Positions 1 through 9,088 of a stretch of 64,000 nt of DNA are shown one piece after another. Source of the DNA: COE1 sp910588595 (GTDB lineage Bacteria; Bacillota; Clostridia; Lachnospirales; Lachnospiraceae); NCBI GenBank assembly GCA_948957135.1, contig CARDBT010000004.1, positions 70,386 to 134,385 on the forward strand. The letters are read 5' to 3'. The notes beneath the pieces are model-generated. The model was not told the DNA's origin and did not search any database. It saw nothing but the letters and a program-made list of their open reading frames with translations. The position numbers and the translations under genes were made by a program. How positions within the stretch are numbered: the first letter of the stretch is position 1; each line of letters starts with the position of its first letter.

Positions 1-2
1 TG

Positions 3-824
3 ATTCCGGCGTATGGTGTGTTTGATCCGTATCAGAGTGGGACAATGCACTCGATGGAAGAGAAATGGTTGGATCCGGCAGGTGTCATGGACGCTATGAT
101 CTTTGATTTTGATCAGGATGGTCAGGATGAGATGCTTGTATGCTATACACAACAGGACGGTGGAGAAACATCATATGTTGTCAATATGGCGATGTACGAG
201 ATTACAGACGGAAAAGTCGAACTGGCTTCCAGCGTTCCGTTTGTGGCCTATCATGACATGCAGCAGGGTGGTGTGTGGAGTCAGCCTGTTGCGTTATCAG
301 AGGAAGAATGGTGTGAGATGTCACTCAATGCCAGTGTTGTGAACGTGAATGGAATATGTTATATCTTGTGCGAACAGTATATGCTTTACAGCGCCTTTGC
401 AGACGGGCAGACCCAGGATTACTGGGCTTTGACCTATCAGAACGGAACATTTCAGTATGCATTGTCGTTCACGCAGGTTGGCGGCGGAAGTGCGGAATTT
501 AAATATGCAGGATATGATTTTACAGATGGAAACTGCACAAATTGGCAGATATATTACAACGAATCTTATGAAGATGAGGAAAGCGCAATGTATGATACTT
601 TCGAATCCGCGATAATCGCCTTTTTTGACAAGTATGGTATACATATAAAGACAGACATTGATCATTATCGCAAAGATAATAAAGGTACGATTCTTTCATT
701 GGGAGAGAACGATATTATACGCCTGTTTGATTTTGCAAATGATATGCAAAATTATGATTACAATGAAGGAATATATGATTTTAGAGCAGCGTTGACGTCA
801 TATGGGGAGCCCTTGAACAACTGA
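3..824 (+). CDS. Hypothetical protein with FG-GAP/Ca-loop-like motif, 5' truncated by window edge
   Basis: The reading frame is open to the left edge of the window, so the true start lies upstream; the first in-window start-like codon (GTG at 18) is probably internal. The visible ~273 residues contain an acidic motif FDFDQDGQDEML near residue 35, which resembles the calcium-binding loops of FG-GAP/VCBS repeats, and many aromatic residues, suggesting an extracytoplasmic beta-rich domain. It ends with a TGA and is followed about 140 bp later by the zinc-ribbon membrane protein on the same strand. No catalytic motif is recognisable. Function is unknown; an exported or lipoprotein sensor-like domain is only an inference. 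Confidence 0.6.
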   Translation: MPAYGVFDPYQSGTMHSMEEKWLDPAGVMDAMIFDFDQDGQDEMLVCYTQQDGGETSYVVNMAMYEITDGKVELASSVPFVAYHDMQQGGVWSQPVALSEEEWCEMSLNASVVNVNGICYILCEQYMLYSAFADGQTQDYWALTYQNGTFQYALSFTQVGGGSAEFKYAGYDFTDGNCTNWQIYYNESYEDEESAMYDTFESAIIAFFDKYGIHIKTDIDHYRKDNKGTILSLGENDIIRLFDFANDMQNYDYNEGIYDFRAALTSYGEPLNN

Positions 825-965
825 TTTGATAAGGGATTTCTTAGGTCTTGTATATCTCAGGCAGGTGTGATATATTAATATGCGATGACAGGGAACCATT
901 GTAACGGTAATGGATCGTCGTGGATCGTCTTGTGGTTCCGAAAAAGAAACAGGGGGAGACAGAAA

Positions 966-2450
966 ATGAAATGTCCAAAATGTCAGACAGAAATAAATAG
1001 CAATGCGAGGTTTTGTACGAAATGCGGCTGTAATCTCGCGGTGGAGATGGCAAAGACTGCCAAGGCACCGGAGTCGGTCCAGACAATGGCATGTACAAAC
1101 TGTGGTGCGGCGTTGAAGCCGGGGGCAAAGTTCTGCGTAAAGTGCGGACAGGCAGTGGAATCTTCTGGTGGGAGTCAGACCCAGGAAGATAAAACGATGT
1201 TTTTGTATAATGAAAATAGCACTAACAGAGAAGATGACCAGACCATGATCATCGATCGCGGCAATGTCAATACAGGAAACCAGGTAGTACAGGGTCCAGC
1301 CCCTGTCCTGGATGACATCGTACCACCAGACAATAAAGGCAAAAAGAAGGATAGCGGGAGTGCAGGTAAAGGGCTGATCATAGCTGCAGTAGTCCTGCTG
1401 CTGCTGGTTATCGCCTCTGGTGTGGCATGTTTTATGGTGTGGAATGGTACGCTCCAACTTCCGTCGTTTGCCGGATCAAACAGGGAGGACAAGGAGGAGA
1501 ACAGTACCGAGGATGAGTCCGAGGAGGAGAGTACTGCGCAGACAGACGCCGTCGATACGAACACGGCAGAGCTTTTTGCGGAGGCAGATCAACTGCTTGC
1601 TGAGGGAAAGAACCAGATCACTGTCGATGCGGAGGTGCTGAACGGGATGGAGAACATCCGCAGTGCGATGAATCAGTTTGCTGATCAGGCACAGGCTGCA
1701 GGAGATGCAGATATTGCGGCGGACAGGATCGCAGATGCATTTGCATCTTATGTGACAGCACTCACCAAACGCAAGGATATCATGAGTGCCCAGGAGCTGT
1801 CTGGTGCGATCTACAGTCAGATCATGAGTGAGATCAAGGACGCAGAGACGTTGGCAGAAGAGATGTCAGCAAAAGGATATACAGTGGACACCGCCTCTCT
1901 GATCACCATGAAAGATGCGTTTAAAACATCCTATACAGAACAGGTTATCAAAAAGTTTGATGATTTCACCAACAGGGAGGCATGGTCAAGGACTGAGGCA
2001 TGGAATCTGATGTCTGGATTTGAGAGTGCATTTGACAGTTCGGATCTGAACGATCCATTAAGACTCCGCTATGCATATGCCCTTTCATGGTGGATACAGA
2101 AACAGATCGAAACCGATCTTGCCAATGGAACGATCACGGAAAAGGGCGCTGCCATTAAGATCGGGGGCTTGATAGAAGCTATGGATTACAATCCGATGAT
2201 GATAGCCTATTACATCTCGTGTATGGATCAGGCAGGAGAGGACTGCACGCAGGTATTACAAGCTTATGAAGACATCGTGCAGCATATCGCGGATACGCAG
2301 GGAGTATGGCTGGGAGAGGATATCGAGATAGATCATTTCTGGTATTTTAATGATTTTGGTACATATTCCGTGGATGACCAGAATGGTGTTACGCCAGAGA
2401 ACCGTCAATGGATCAGAGACCGCATGAGTTCTGTGGCATTTGCACAGTAG
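966..2450 (+). CDS. Double zinc-ribbon, single-TM membrane protein
   Basis: 494 residues. The start at 966 was chosen because a purine-rich site (GGGGGAGACAGAAA) sits just upstream and the zinc ribbon begins at once; a longer in-frame extension from 885 has no such support. The N-terminus holds two zinc ribbons (CPKC...CTKCGC and CTNCG...CVKCG, residues 2-65), followed by a polar linker, one strongly hydrophobic segment (about residues 134-158, GLIIAAVVLLLLVI), an acidic Ser/Glu linker and a ~290-residue mostly helical extracytoplasmic domain. This N-ribbon/TM/outside-domain plan is common in Clostridia, where the role is generally unknown. A strong terminator follows. Confidence 0.8.
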   Translation: MKCPKCQTEINSNARFCTKCGCNLAVEMAKTAKAPESVQTMACTNCGAALKPGAKFCVKCGQAVESSGGSQTQEDKTMFLYNENSTNREDDQTMIIDRGNVNTGNQVVQGPAPVLDDIVPPDNKGKKKDSGSAGKGLIIAAVVLLLLVIASGVACFMVWNGTLQLPSFAGSNREDKEENSTEDESEEESTAQTDAVDTNTAELFAEADQLLAEGKNQITVDAEVLNGMENIRSAMNQFADQAQAAGDADIAADRIADAFASYVTALTKRKDIMSAQELSGAIYSQIMSEIKDAETLAEEMSAKGYTVDTASLITMKDAFKTSYTEQVIKKFDDFTNREAWSRTEAWNLMSGFESAFDSSDLNDPLRLRYAYALSWWIQKQIETDLANGTITEKGAAIKIGGLIEAMDYNPMMIAYYISCMDQAGEDCTQVLQAYEDIVQHIADTQGVWLGEDIEIDHFWYFNDFGTYSVDDQNGVTPENRQWIRDRMSSVAFAQ

Positions 2451-2460
2451 CAGGGAAACA

Positions 2461-2496
2461 AAAAAAGCCTCCATCGTTTCGATGGGGCTTTTTTCG
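2461..2496. terminator. Bidirectional rho-independent terminator
   Basis: A hairpin (AAAAAAGCCTCCATCG, loop, CGATGGGGCTTTTTT) has an A-tract on the left and a T-tract on the right. It can therefore serve both the zinc-ribbon gene on the plus strand and the antiporter gene on the minus strand. Confidence 0.85.
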
Positions 2497-2520
2497 GCTT
2501 CTTTCCTGTGCATTGTGCAA

Positions 2521-3702
2521 TTATGCCGGGGAAGCAGCATCTTTGGAATATAGTATTTTTAATATGATCGGTGTAGCGATCGAGGACACAATGATCAGAA
2601 AGATCACCGATGTGAAGTACACCGGAGTCAGCAGGCCGGCTGTCAATCCCTTCTGTGCTACGATCAGTGCCACTTCTCCTCTGGTCATCATCCCCACACC
2701 GATCTTTAACGAGTCCAGAACGTTAAATCTGCAGACACGTGCCATCAGTCCGCAGCCGACGATTTTTGAGATCAGTCCGACGGCGACAAAGGCGATGGAA
2801 AAGACCAGAATGCTCATATTAACGCTCTCTACATTCGTTTTCAGACCGATACTGGCAAAGAAGACCGGACCGAACAGCATGTAGGAATTGATGTCCATTT
2901 TCTCCGCAATGTAGCTCGAGTCGCGGATCGAGCAGAGAATGATCCCGGCAACATAGGCGCCTGTGATATCGGCGATGCCAAAATGTCGTTCCGCTATGTA
3001 CGCCATGGCGAGGCAGAACGCCAGACCAAGGATCGGTATGCGCCTCGTGTGCGGGTATCTGTTGTCCACGTACTGAAATAACTTATAAAAGACAAAACCG
3101 ACCACTATGGCAAAGACGAAGAACAAAACGGTGTTGATCAGTACCGTCATTGGATTGGAGTCCGGGCTCTTAAAGCCGATCACAAAGGTGAGTACGATGA
3201 TGCCGATGATATCATCGATGATCGCAGCACTCAATATGGTGGTGCCGACGTGGCCTTTTAGTTTACCCATCTCTTTTAATGATTCCACAGTGATGCTCAC
3301 AGAAGTGGCGGTGAGGATCGTACCTACAAAGACCGCCTTGTAAAAGCCTTCTGAACCCCACGGTGATGCGCCGTAGAATGCCATATAGAGCAGTGCGCCG
3401 CATATCAATGGAATAAATACGCCGGAACAGGCGATCAGGGTGGCGATCGGTCCGGTCTTCATCAAATCCTTTAAGTCTGTCTCAAGTCCCGCAGAGAACA
3501 TCAGCAGCACCACGCCGACCTCGGCGAGCTGAACCAGAAAATCTGATTGTTCCACCCAGCCTAAAACGCTCGGACCGATCAACAGCCCTGCGAGGATCTC
3601 CCCCACGACCTGCGGCGCCTTACACTTTCTGGCTGCGATTCCGCATACTTTAGCAGCGACGATAATGATAGCTAGATTCTTAAACATGAAATACGATTCC
3701 AT
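2521..3702 (-). CDS. CPA2-type cation:proton antiporter (KefB/GerN-like membrane domain)
   Basis: 393 residues, about 12 hydrophobic segments, matching the Na+/H+ exchanger domain of the CPA2 family. Typical signatures are visible: an N-terminal helix followed by PQVVGEILAGLLIGPSVLG (residues ~30-50), the ion-binding acidic pair in AIIDDIIGI, and DITGAYVAGI. It lacks a C-terminal TrkA-N/RCK domain, so it is of the short NapA/GerN-like type. The start at 3702 was chosen because AGAGGGGG lies 7 bases upstream; an upstream ATG at 3729 would add nine residues with no ribosome site. Monocistronic, convergent with the zinc-ribbon gene. Substrate (Na+ or K+) cannot be told from sequence. Confidence 0.88.
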   Translation of the reverse strand: MESYFMFKNLAIIIVAAKVCGIAARKCKAPQVVGEILAGLLIGPSVLGWVEQSDFLVQLAEVGVVLLMFSAGLETDLKDLMKTGPIATLIACSGVFIPLICGALLYMAFYGASPWGSEGFYKAVFVGTILTATSVSITVESLKEMGKLKGHVGTTILSAAIIDDIIGIIVLTFVIGFKSPDSNPMTVLINTVLFFVFAIVVGFVFYKLFQYVDNRYPHTRRIPILGLAFCLAMAYIAERHFGIADITGAYVAGIILCSIRDSSYIAEKMDINSYMLFGPVFFASIGLKTNVESVNMSILVFSIAFVAVGLISKIVGCGLMARVCRFNVLDSLKIGVGMMTRGEVALIVAQKGLTAGLLTPVYFTSVIFLIIVSSIATPIILKILYSKDAASPA

Positions 3703-3871
3703 TTTAATCCCCCTCTTTCGTGTATTCATCGTATTTTCTTTTCCGTGTCTACATTATAGACGTTTGGCGATACAAAATCAATACGAAATTTTTCGAAATC
3801 TAAATCATAGAAATTGTGGAAAATTGACAAAATTTATAGATTTATACTGTGAAAAATGTTACTTTTGTTGA

Positions 3872-3900
3872 TTGACAAAAATAGGAAACAATACTATATT
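3872..3900 (+). promoter_or_regulatory. Sigma-A-type promoter for the HPr-like gene
   Basis: TTGACA (3872-3877), a 17-base spacer and TATATT (3895-3900), located about 100 bases before the ATG at 4004. Confidence 0.7.
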
Positions 3901-4003
3901 AGAGGCAAGAAATGGGTTTCAGATATTCATGGAAAGCTTCCGATACCAAATTGGGGTGGTGCAGGAAGGCGAGAGTATAATGTAAAAGGAATGGGGAGTT
4001 TGT

Positions 4004-4237
4004 ATGATAAGTAGAAACATATTTTTATCGGATGTGGATGATGTGATGGAGTTTGTCCACCAGACAGAGAAGTGTTCTTACGATGTTGAGATCTCTATAG
4101 GAGACAGCGTGATCAATGCAAAATCGATCATGGGAATGTTGAGCAAGGGGTTCCGGCGTATGATGCAGATGAATATCCATGCGGAGAAAGCGAAAGCAGA
4201 TGAGTATTTGGAGAGGATCGGAAGATTTTGTATTTAG
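4004..4237 (+). CDS. HPr-like domain protein lacking the phosphorylatable histidine
   Basis: 77 residues, close to the 85-88 of PTS HPr. The order of predicted elements (strand, helix DVMEFVHQTEK, strand YDVEISIGDSVINAKSIMGMLSK, C-terminal helix AKADEYLERIGRF) resembles HPr. In particular INAKSIMGMLS matches the region around regulatory Ser46 of HPr. The active-site His15 region at the N-terminus is absent (no histidine there), so this is more likely a degenerate, regulatory HPr paralogue than a PTS phosphocarrier. Ribosome site GGGGAG. It stands alone, upstream of the tyrS T-box leader, from its own promoter. Confidence 0.65.
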   Translation: MISRNIFLSDVDDVMEFVHQTEKCSYDVEISIGDSVINAKSIMGMLSKGFRRMMQMNIHAEKAKADEYLERIGRFCI

Positions 4238-4316
4238 TGTGGAATCAAAGATTTCTCGATCCTGATCAGAGTGCCTGCCGGGGCGGGCGGAGGGAAGTTA
4301 TCCCGAGATTTATTCA

Positions 4317-4345
4317 TTGACAAAAAGGGAAGGAATTGTTACAAT
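4317..4345 (+). promoter_or_regulatory. Promoter of the T-box/tyrS transcript
   Basis: TTGACA (4317-4322), a 17-base spacer, TACAAT (4340-4345). Transcription would start around 4352, just before the T-box leader. Confidence 0.75.
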
Positions 4346-4350
4346 ACTGA

Positions 4351-4697
4351 ATATCGATAAAAGCTGTGAAAAGAATAAGTAGCTTTCATGGGAACTTACA
4401 GAAAGCCGCCGGTTGATGAGAGGCGCAAGGGAATGTGAAAGTGAATACCTCTTGGAGCTGCGCACCGAAATCTGCGCGAGTATGGATCAGCGCAAAAGTA
4501 GGCTGTGACGGAGTCCCCGAACGTTATATCGGGAGGAGTATCGGAAATATCATTCTTTGTAATTGAATGCGGCAGCATTCAATTTGTTTCCCGTACTTGC
4601 TGAGGCATAGGGTGTGAGTCCTGTGTGAAAAAAGGTGGTAACACGTGGTTTATACCTCGTCCTTTGAACGTATTAACATTCAAGGGGCGATTTTTTT
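4351..4697 (+). ncRNA. Tyrosine T-box riboswitch leader
   Basis: The leader of tyrS contains the T-box core AAGGTGGTAACACG (about 4632-4646; canonical form AGGGTGGTACCGCG), a candidate UAC (Tyr) specifier in GAATACCTC near 4443, and an intrinsic terminator formed by CGTCCTTTGAA/TTCAAGGGGCG followed by seven T (4691-4697). A stable stem ATTGAATG...CATTCAAT precedes the core. Uncharged tRNA-Tyr would stabilise the antiterminator and allow tyrS transcription. The specifier assignment is by eye; the T-box and terminator are clear. Confidence 0.88.
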
Positions 4698-4740
4698 GTC
4701 CCTTGTACGAAGGCTCAGTACGATGAAAGAACTGGGCATG

Positions 4741-4782
4741 CCCGGTTGGGAATACCCGGTTGGGAATACCCGGTTGGGTATA
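4741..4782 (+). repeat. Three tandem 14-bp repeats between T-box terminator and tyrS
   Basis: The unit CCCGGTTGGGAATA occurs three times in a row (4741, 4755, 4769; the last copy ends TATA). It lies between the T-box terminator and the tyrS ribosome site, inside the 5' untranslated region. Confidence 0.9.
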
Positions 4783-4818
4783 GACAACTAGGCAGGTATG
4801 AAAGGAGCAGGAAAGAAA

Positions 4819-6039
4819 ATGAAATTGTATGATGAACTGGTGGCAAGAGGATTGATTGCGCAAGTGACAGATGAGAACGAGATCAAGGAATTGATCAACA
4901 ACGGAAAGGCGGTTTTTTATATCGGCTTTGACCCGACGGCAGACAGCCTGCACGTAGGGCACTTCATGGCACTCTGCCTGATGAAGCGGCTCCAGATGGC
5001 AGGGAACAGACCCATCGCCCTGCTCGGCGGCGGCACGGCAATGGTCGGAGATCCGTCAGGAAAGACAGACATGCGCAGGATGATGACGACAGAGACGATC
5101 CAGCACAATGTGGACTGCTTTAAGAAACAGATGAGCAGGTTCATTGAATTTGGCGAGGGCAAGGCGATGATGGTCAACAATTCCGACTGGCTGCTTGACC
5201 TGAATTATATGGATGTGCTGCGCGAGATCGGACCGCACTTTTCTGTGAACCGCATGCTCGCCGCAGAGTGCTACAAACAGCGCATGGAGAAGGGGCTGAC
5301 ATTCCTCGAGTTCAACTACATGATCATGCAGAGCTTTGACTTCTACACATTGTTCCAGAAATACGGATGCAATATGCAGTTTGGCGGGGACGATCAGTGG
5401 AGCAATATGCTCGGCGGCACGGAGCTGATCCGCCGCAAGCTCGGCAAGGACGCTTACGCCATGACGATCAACCTCCTGCTCAACTCCGAGGGCAAGAAGA
5501 TGGGCAAGACCGAGTCCGGCGCGGTGTGGCTCGACGCTGAGAAGACGACTCCGTATGAGTTCTTCCAGTACTGGCGGAATGTGTCGGATGCAGATGTGAT
5601 CAAATGCCTGAAAATGCTCACATTCCTTCCGCTCGAGGAGATCGAGGTGATGGAGGAATGGGAGGGAAGCGAGCTCAACAAGGCAAAGGAGATCCTCGCG
5701 TTTGAACTTACACAGCTGGTGCACGGCACAGAGGAGGCACAGAAGGCGAAGGAGGCTGCCGCAGCGCTGTTTGCAGGTGGTGCGAACTCGGACAACATGC
5801 CAAAGACCGTGCTTGCTGACGAGAATTTTACAGACGGGAATATCGATATCCTGACACTCCTTGTGACAGCGGGCATGACCGCTTCAAAATCGGAGGCTAG
5901 ACGTGCTGTGGAGCAGGGCGGTGTGTCTGTCAACGGAGAGAAGATCACAGATGCAAAGACGGCGTACACAAAGGATACGTTTACAGAGGAATTCGTGCTG
6001 AAAAAGGGAAAGAAGAACTTTCAGAGAATATGTTTATGA
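4819..6039 (+). CDS. tyrS: Tyrosyl-tRNA synthetase
   Basis: 406 residues, the usual length for bacterial TyrRS. It joins tyrosine to tRNA-Tyr in the cytoplasm. The Rossmann core contains the HIGH-type motif HVGH within DPTADSLHVGH (about residue 45), the tyrosine-site sequence FGGDDQWSN, and KMGKT as the KMSKS loop. The C-terminal ~65 residues form an S4 RNA-binding domain (SKSEARRAVEQGGVSVNG). The start at 4819 was chosen because AAAGGAG lies 11 bases upstream; a further ATG at 4798 precedes that site. Expression is controlled by the T-box leader. Confidence 0.97.
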   Translation: MKLYDELVARGLIAQVTDENEIKELINNGKAVFYIGFDPTADSLHVGHFMALCLMKRLQMAGNRPIALLGGGTAMVGDPSGKTDMRRMMTTETIQHNVDCFKKQMSRFIEFGEGKAMMVNNSDWLLDLNYMDVLREIGPHFSVNRMLAAECYKQRMEKGLTFLEFNYMIMQSFDFYTLFQKYGCNMQFGGDDQWSNMLGGTELIRRKLGKDAYAMTINLLLNSEGKKMGKTESGAVWLDAEKTTPYEFFQYWRNVSDADVIKCLKMLTFLPLEEIEVMEEWEGSELNKAKEILAFELTQLVHGTEEAQKAKEAAAALFAGGANSDNMPKTVLADENFTDGNIDILTLLVTAGMTASKSEARRAVEQGGVSVNGEKITDAKTAYTKDTFTEEFVLKKGKKNFQRICL

Positions 6040-6154
6040 TCGTGATCGAGTAGGGGAATGACCTTCTCCACTACCCGCGCGCCGGCCACCCGTCAGCGAA
6101 CCGATTTATCGGTTTGATGACATTCTTCCTCTGGGTGCCCGTGTGCATAAAAAT

Positions 6155-6180
6155 GAGCAGGCGTACGCCTGCTCGCTTTT
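6155..6180. terminator. Bidirectional terminator between tyrS and PRPP synthetase
   Basis: A palindrome (GAGCAGGC GTAC GCCTGCTC) is flanked by A-rich sequence on the left and CTTTT on the right, so it can end tyrS on the plus strand and the PRPP synthetase gene on the minus strand. Confidence 0.8.
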
Positions 6181-7369
6181 ATATCTTGAAGATCTCGTTG
6201 CCGTTGAGATAAAGCTCGATGATCTGTTGGATCTTCTCGGTGGGAGTAGATACCTGCTCCAGGGACAGGTCATGATTTAGAAAATCTATGATAGAGGCGA
6301 GGAATTTGCCCATGTCTGCCTCAAGGTAATACGGTCTGGTCAGCAGTTCGGGTGGGCGGTAGCTCAGATTAGTCGTGATCACTCTGTCAAATACCCCTTC
6401 TTTATAGGCATTGTCAAATGCGGCGAGACCATTCGTGAAGATTCCAAATGTAGTGCAGATAAACACGCGCTTGGCATTCATTGCCTTGAGCTGTCTGGCA
6501 GTGTCGATCATGCTGTCACCCGATGAGATCATATCGTCAATGATGATGATGTCTTTGCCCTTGATGTCATTTCCCAGAAATTCGTGGGCGACGATCGGAT
6601 TTTTGCCGTTTACGATCCGGGTATAGTCACGCCGCTTGTAAAACATACCTGTGTCGGCGCCGATCACGGTCGAGAAGTAGATCGCCCTGTCCAGCGCCCC
6701 CTCGTCGGGCGAGATGACAATGATATGATCCTTGTCCAATATCAGATCCTTCTCTGCGTGCAGAAGTGCCCTCATGAACTGATAGTGCGCAGTAAAATTG
6801 TCAAAACCGCTCAGTGGTGCGGCGTTCTGGATCCTTGGATCATGGGCGTCAAATGTGATGAAATTGCTGACACCCATCTGGGTAAGTTCTTTGAATGCGT
6901 ATGCGCAGTCGAGCGATTCTCTTCCGTTGCGCCTGTGCTGCCTGCCCTCATACAGGAAAGGCATGATCACACTGACGCGGTGGGCTTTTCCGTTTGTCGC
7001 CCCGATGATGCGCTTTAGGTCCTGATAGTGGTCGTCGGGGGACATGTGGTTTGTGTAGCCGTTCATGTTGTACGTCAGGCTGTGATTGCACACATCTACA
7101 AGGATAAACAGGTCTTTTCCGCGCACGGTCTCTTCTAGAACTGCCTTTCCCTCACCGCTGTTAAAGCGGGGCGTGCTGAATCTGAAGAGATAGTTGTTTT
7201 CGGCGTAACCCTGAAAAGCGGGATCATTGATATACACATTGTTTACTTTGCTGCGAAAGTCCACGAGATAGTTGTTTACCTCATCTCCGAGTTCCGCGGC
7301 GCTGTTTAGGACAAGCAGTTTTAATGGTGCCACAGGCATGGCATTTTTAAGCTGTTTGAGATATGACAT
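6179..7369 (-). CDS. prs: Ribose-phosphate pyrophosphokinase (PRPP synthetase), long form
   Basis: 396 residues, longer than the ~315-residue classical Prs; extended versions of this kind occur in Lachnospiraceae. It transfers pyrophosphate from ATP to ribose 5-phosphate to make PRPP for nucleotide, His and Trp synthesis. Visible motifs are the PRPP-binding loop DDMISSGDSMIDTA, SPDEGALDRA, FDAHDPRIQ and KRRDYT. The start at 7369 is preceded by AAAGGA at an 11-base spacing; the further upstream extension runs into a mobile-element-like repeat and is rejected. The gene is monocistronic on the minus strand. Confidence 0.92.
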   Translation of the reverse strand: MSYLKQLKNAMPVAPLKLLVLNSAAELGDEVNNYLVDFRSKVNNVYINDPAFQGYAENNYLFRFSTPRFNSGEGKAVLEETVRGKDLFILVDVCNHSLTYNMNGYTNHMSPDDHYQDLKRIIGATNGKAHRVSVIMPFLYEGRQHRRNGRESLDCAYAFKELTQMGVSNFITFDAHDPRIQNAAPLSGFDNFTAHYQFMRALLHAEKDLILDKDHIIVISPDEGALDRAIYFSTVIGADTGMFYKRRDYTRIVNGKNPIVAHEFLGNDIKGKDIIIIDDMISSGDSMIDTARQLKAMNAKRVFICTTFGIFTNGLAAFDNAYKEGVFDRVITTNLSYRPPELLTRPYYLEADMGKFLASIIDFLNHDLSLEQVSTPTEKIQQIIELYLNGNEIFKI

Positions 7370-7474
7370 TCGGCATACAGTCCTTTCTGGTTTTTCATAA
7401 AACGTTTCAATATATTTTATATCATTCAGGTAGTGACACGTCAAGGAATTTCTAGTATTATTATAGAAAGGTAT

Positions 7475-7609
7475 GCAACAGTTCAGCCCGGGACTTCGCA
7501 CTGCGCTGCGAAGTCCGTGAGAAAGCATAGCGGCCTAGATGCAGACACCGCGAAGCGGTTTTTGCATGGCTTGATGTTTGTAACAGGAAGCCGAAGGCTG
7601 AACTGTTAC
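7475..7609. mobile_element. MITE-like structured repeat, copy 1
   Basis: A 135-bp non-coding element. Its ends are inverted repeats (GCAACAGTTCAGCC at left; right end reads GTAACAGTTCAGCC on the other strand, one mismatch). It is flanked by an exact 8-bp direct repeat AAAGGTAT (7467-7474 and 7610-7617), as expected of a target-site duplication. Inside are a perfect 10-bp hairpin GGACTTCGCA/TGCGAAGTCC and a second hairpin with ACCGC-GAA-GCGGT. The layout matches the copy at 17939-18071. It fills most of the 323-bp gap between the PRPP synthetase and DUF512 genes. Confidence 0.85.
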
Positions 7610-7692
7610 AAAGGTATAGATTTGGGATTGCTCGCTGCAAGGGCAGAGTGATCTGTGATAGATAAGGGAAATAGAAAAAGGATAAGGGATAT

Positions 7693-9018
7693 ATGGAAAA
7701 AGAGAACTTACACATCATCGACAAGGTGGCTCAGGGCAGTATCGCCGAGGAGCTGGAGATTGAGGCGGGCGACGTACTTGTCGAGATCAACGGAAATCGA
7801 ATAGAGGATATCTTTGACTACCAGTACTATACACAGGACGAATATATTGAAGTGCTGGTTCGAAAACCGTCAGGCGAGGAATGGCTCCTCGAGATCGACA
7901 AAGAATATGATGAGGATCTGGGTATTACGTTTGAGAATGGTCTGATGGATGACTACCGATCCTGCCGCAATAAGTGTATATTCTGCTTCATTGACCAGAT
8001 GCCAAAGGGAATGCGGGAAACGCTGTATTTCAAGGATGATGATTCGAGGCTTTCATTTTTGCAGGGAAATTATGTGACACTGACCAATATGTCTGACGAG
8101 GATGTCGACCGCATCATCAAGTATCATCTTTCTCCGATCAATGTCTCCTTTCAGACGACGAATCCCGAGCTGCGCTGCAGGATGTTGAACAACCGTTTTG
8201 CAGGACAGGCTCTGGAGAAAGCGTGGAAACTTGCCAGGGCAGGGATCACCATGAACGGGCAGATCGTGCTGTGCAAGGGGATCAACGATGGCGGGGAGCT
8301 GGAGAGAAGCATCAGGGATCTGTCAGCGTACCTTCCAAATCTGGAAAGCGTCTCGGTGGTGCCGGTCGGATTGTCCAAATACCGCGAAGGTCTGTTTGCG
8401 CTAGAGCCATTTACGAAAGAAGATGCCAGACAGGTACTTGATATCATTCATAGATGGCAGGAGAGACTTTATCCGGAGCATGGCGTTCATTTTATCCATG
8501 CAAGTGATGAGTGGTATATCCTTGCGGGGGAGGCGCTTCCGGAGGAGGAGCGATATGACGGCTATCTGCAGCTCGAGAACGGCGTCGGCATGCTGCGGCT
8601 TCTGATCGACGAGTTTCAGGAGGCATTTGACGGGCTGGGAACTGCGAGAGCTGCCGGGATCGCGCCAAGGGAGCTGTCGATCGCGACAGGGATGCTCGCC
8701 TGCAGCTTTATATCCGACATGGCTGGGCAGCTTATGGAGGCATTTCCGCAGTTGACGGTTCACATTTATCCGATCAGAAATGATTTTTTTGGGGAGATGA
8801 TAACGGTATCCGGTCTGTTGACCGGACAGGATCTGCTGGCACAGCTCAAAGGAAAGCCTCTGGGGGAGAAACTGCTGCTGCCGCAAAATGTACTAAAGAG
8901 TGGTGAGACTGTATTTCTCGATGATATGACTCTCGCCGACCTCGAAAAAGCTTTACAAGTGCCGATAGATATTGTAAAATCAAGCGGGCAGGATCTGCTT
9001 GATGCGATATTGAAATAG
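7693..9018 (+). CDS. DUF512 protein: PDZ-like domain plus radical-SAM-like Cys cluster
   Basis: 441 residues. An N-terminal PDZ-like domain (residues ~7-65, with GSIAEE and GDVLVEINGN) is followed by a CxxxCxxC cluster (C91, C95, C98 in CRNKCIFCF), the hallmark of radical-SAM iron-sulfur binding, and then the DUF512 domain. The family is conserved in Clostridia and usually sits immediately upstream of der, as here (71 bp gap). Its role is not established; the neighbourhood suggests a link to ribosome assembly or envelope growth, which is inference. Start by position of the ATG; the upstream ribosome site is weak (AAAGGATAAGGGATAT). Confidence 0.85.
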   Translation: MEKENLHIIDKVAQGSIAEELEIEAGDVLVEINGNRIEDIFDYQYYTQDEYIEVLVRKPSGEEWLLEIDKEYDEDLGITFENGLMDDYRSCRNKCIFCFIDQMPKGMRETLYFKDDDSRLSFLQGNYVTLTNMSDEDVDRIIKYHLSPINVSFQTTNPELRCRMLNNRFAGQALEKAWKLARAGITMNGQIVLCKGINDGGELERSIRDLSAYLPNLESVSVVPVGLSKYREGLFALEPFTKEDARQVLDIIHRWQERLYPEHGVHFIHASDEWYILAGEALPEEERYDGYLQLENGVGMLRLLIDEFQEAFDGLGTARAAGIAPRELSIATGMLACSFISDMAGQLMEAFPQLTVHIYPIRNDFFGEMITVSGLLTGQDLLAQLKGKPLGEKLLLPQNVLKSGETVFLDDMTLADLEKALQVPIDIVKSSGQDLLDAILK

Positions 9019-9088
9019 TAATTATAGAAGTGATATTATGGGCTGATTTCGTTATTGAAAGCAATATGTACCCAAAATACGGATAGAA

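Noticed and set aside
798..1457. Minus-strand frame opposite the zinc-ribbon gene
   Set aside because: Antisense shadow with no ribosome site and no domain.
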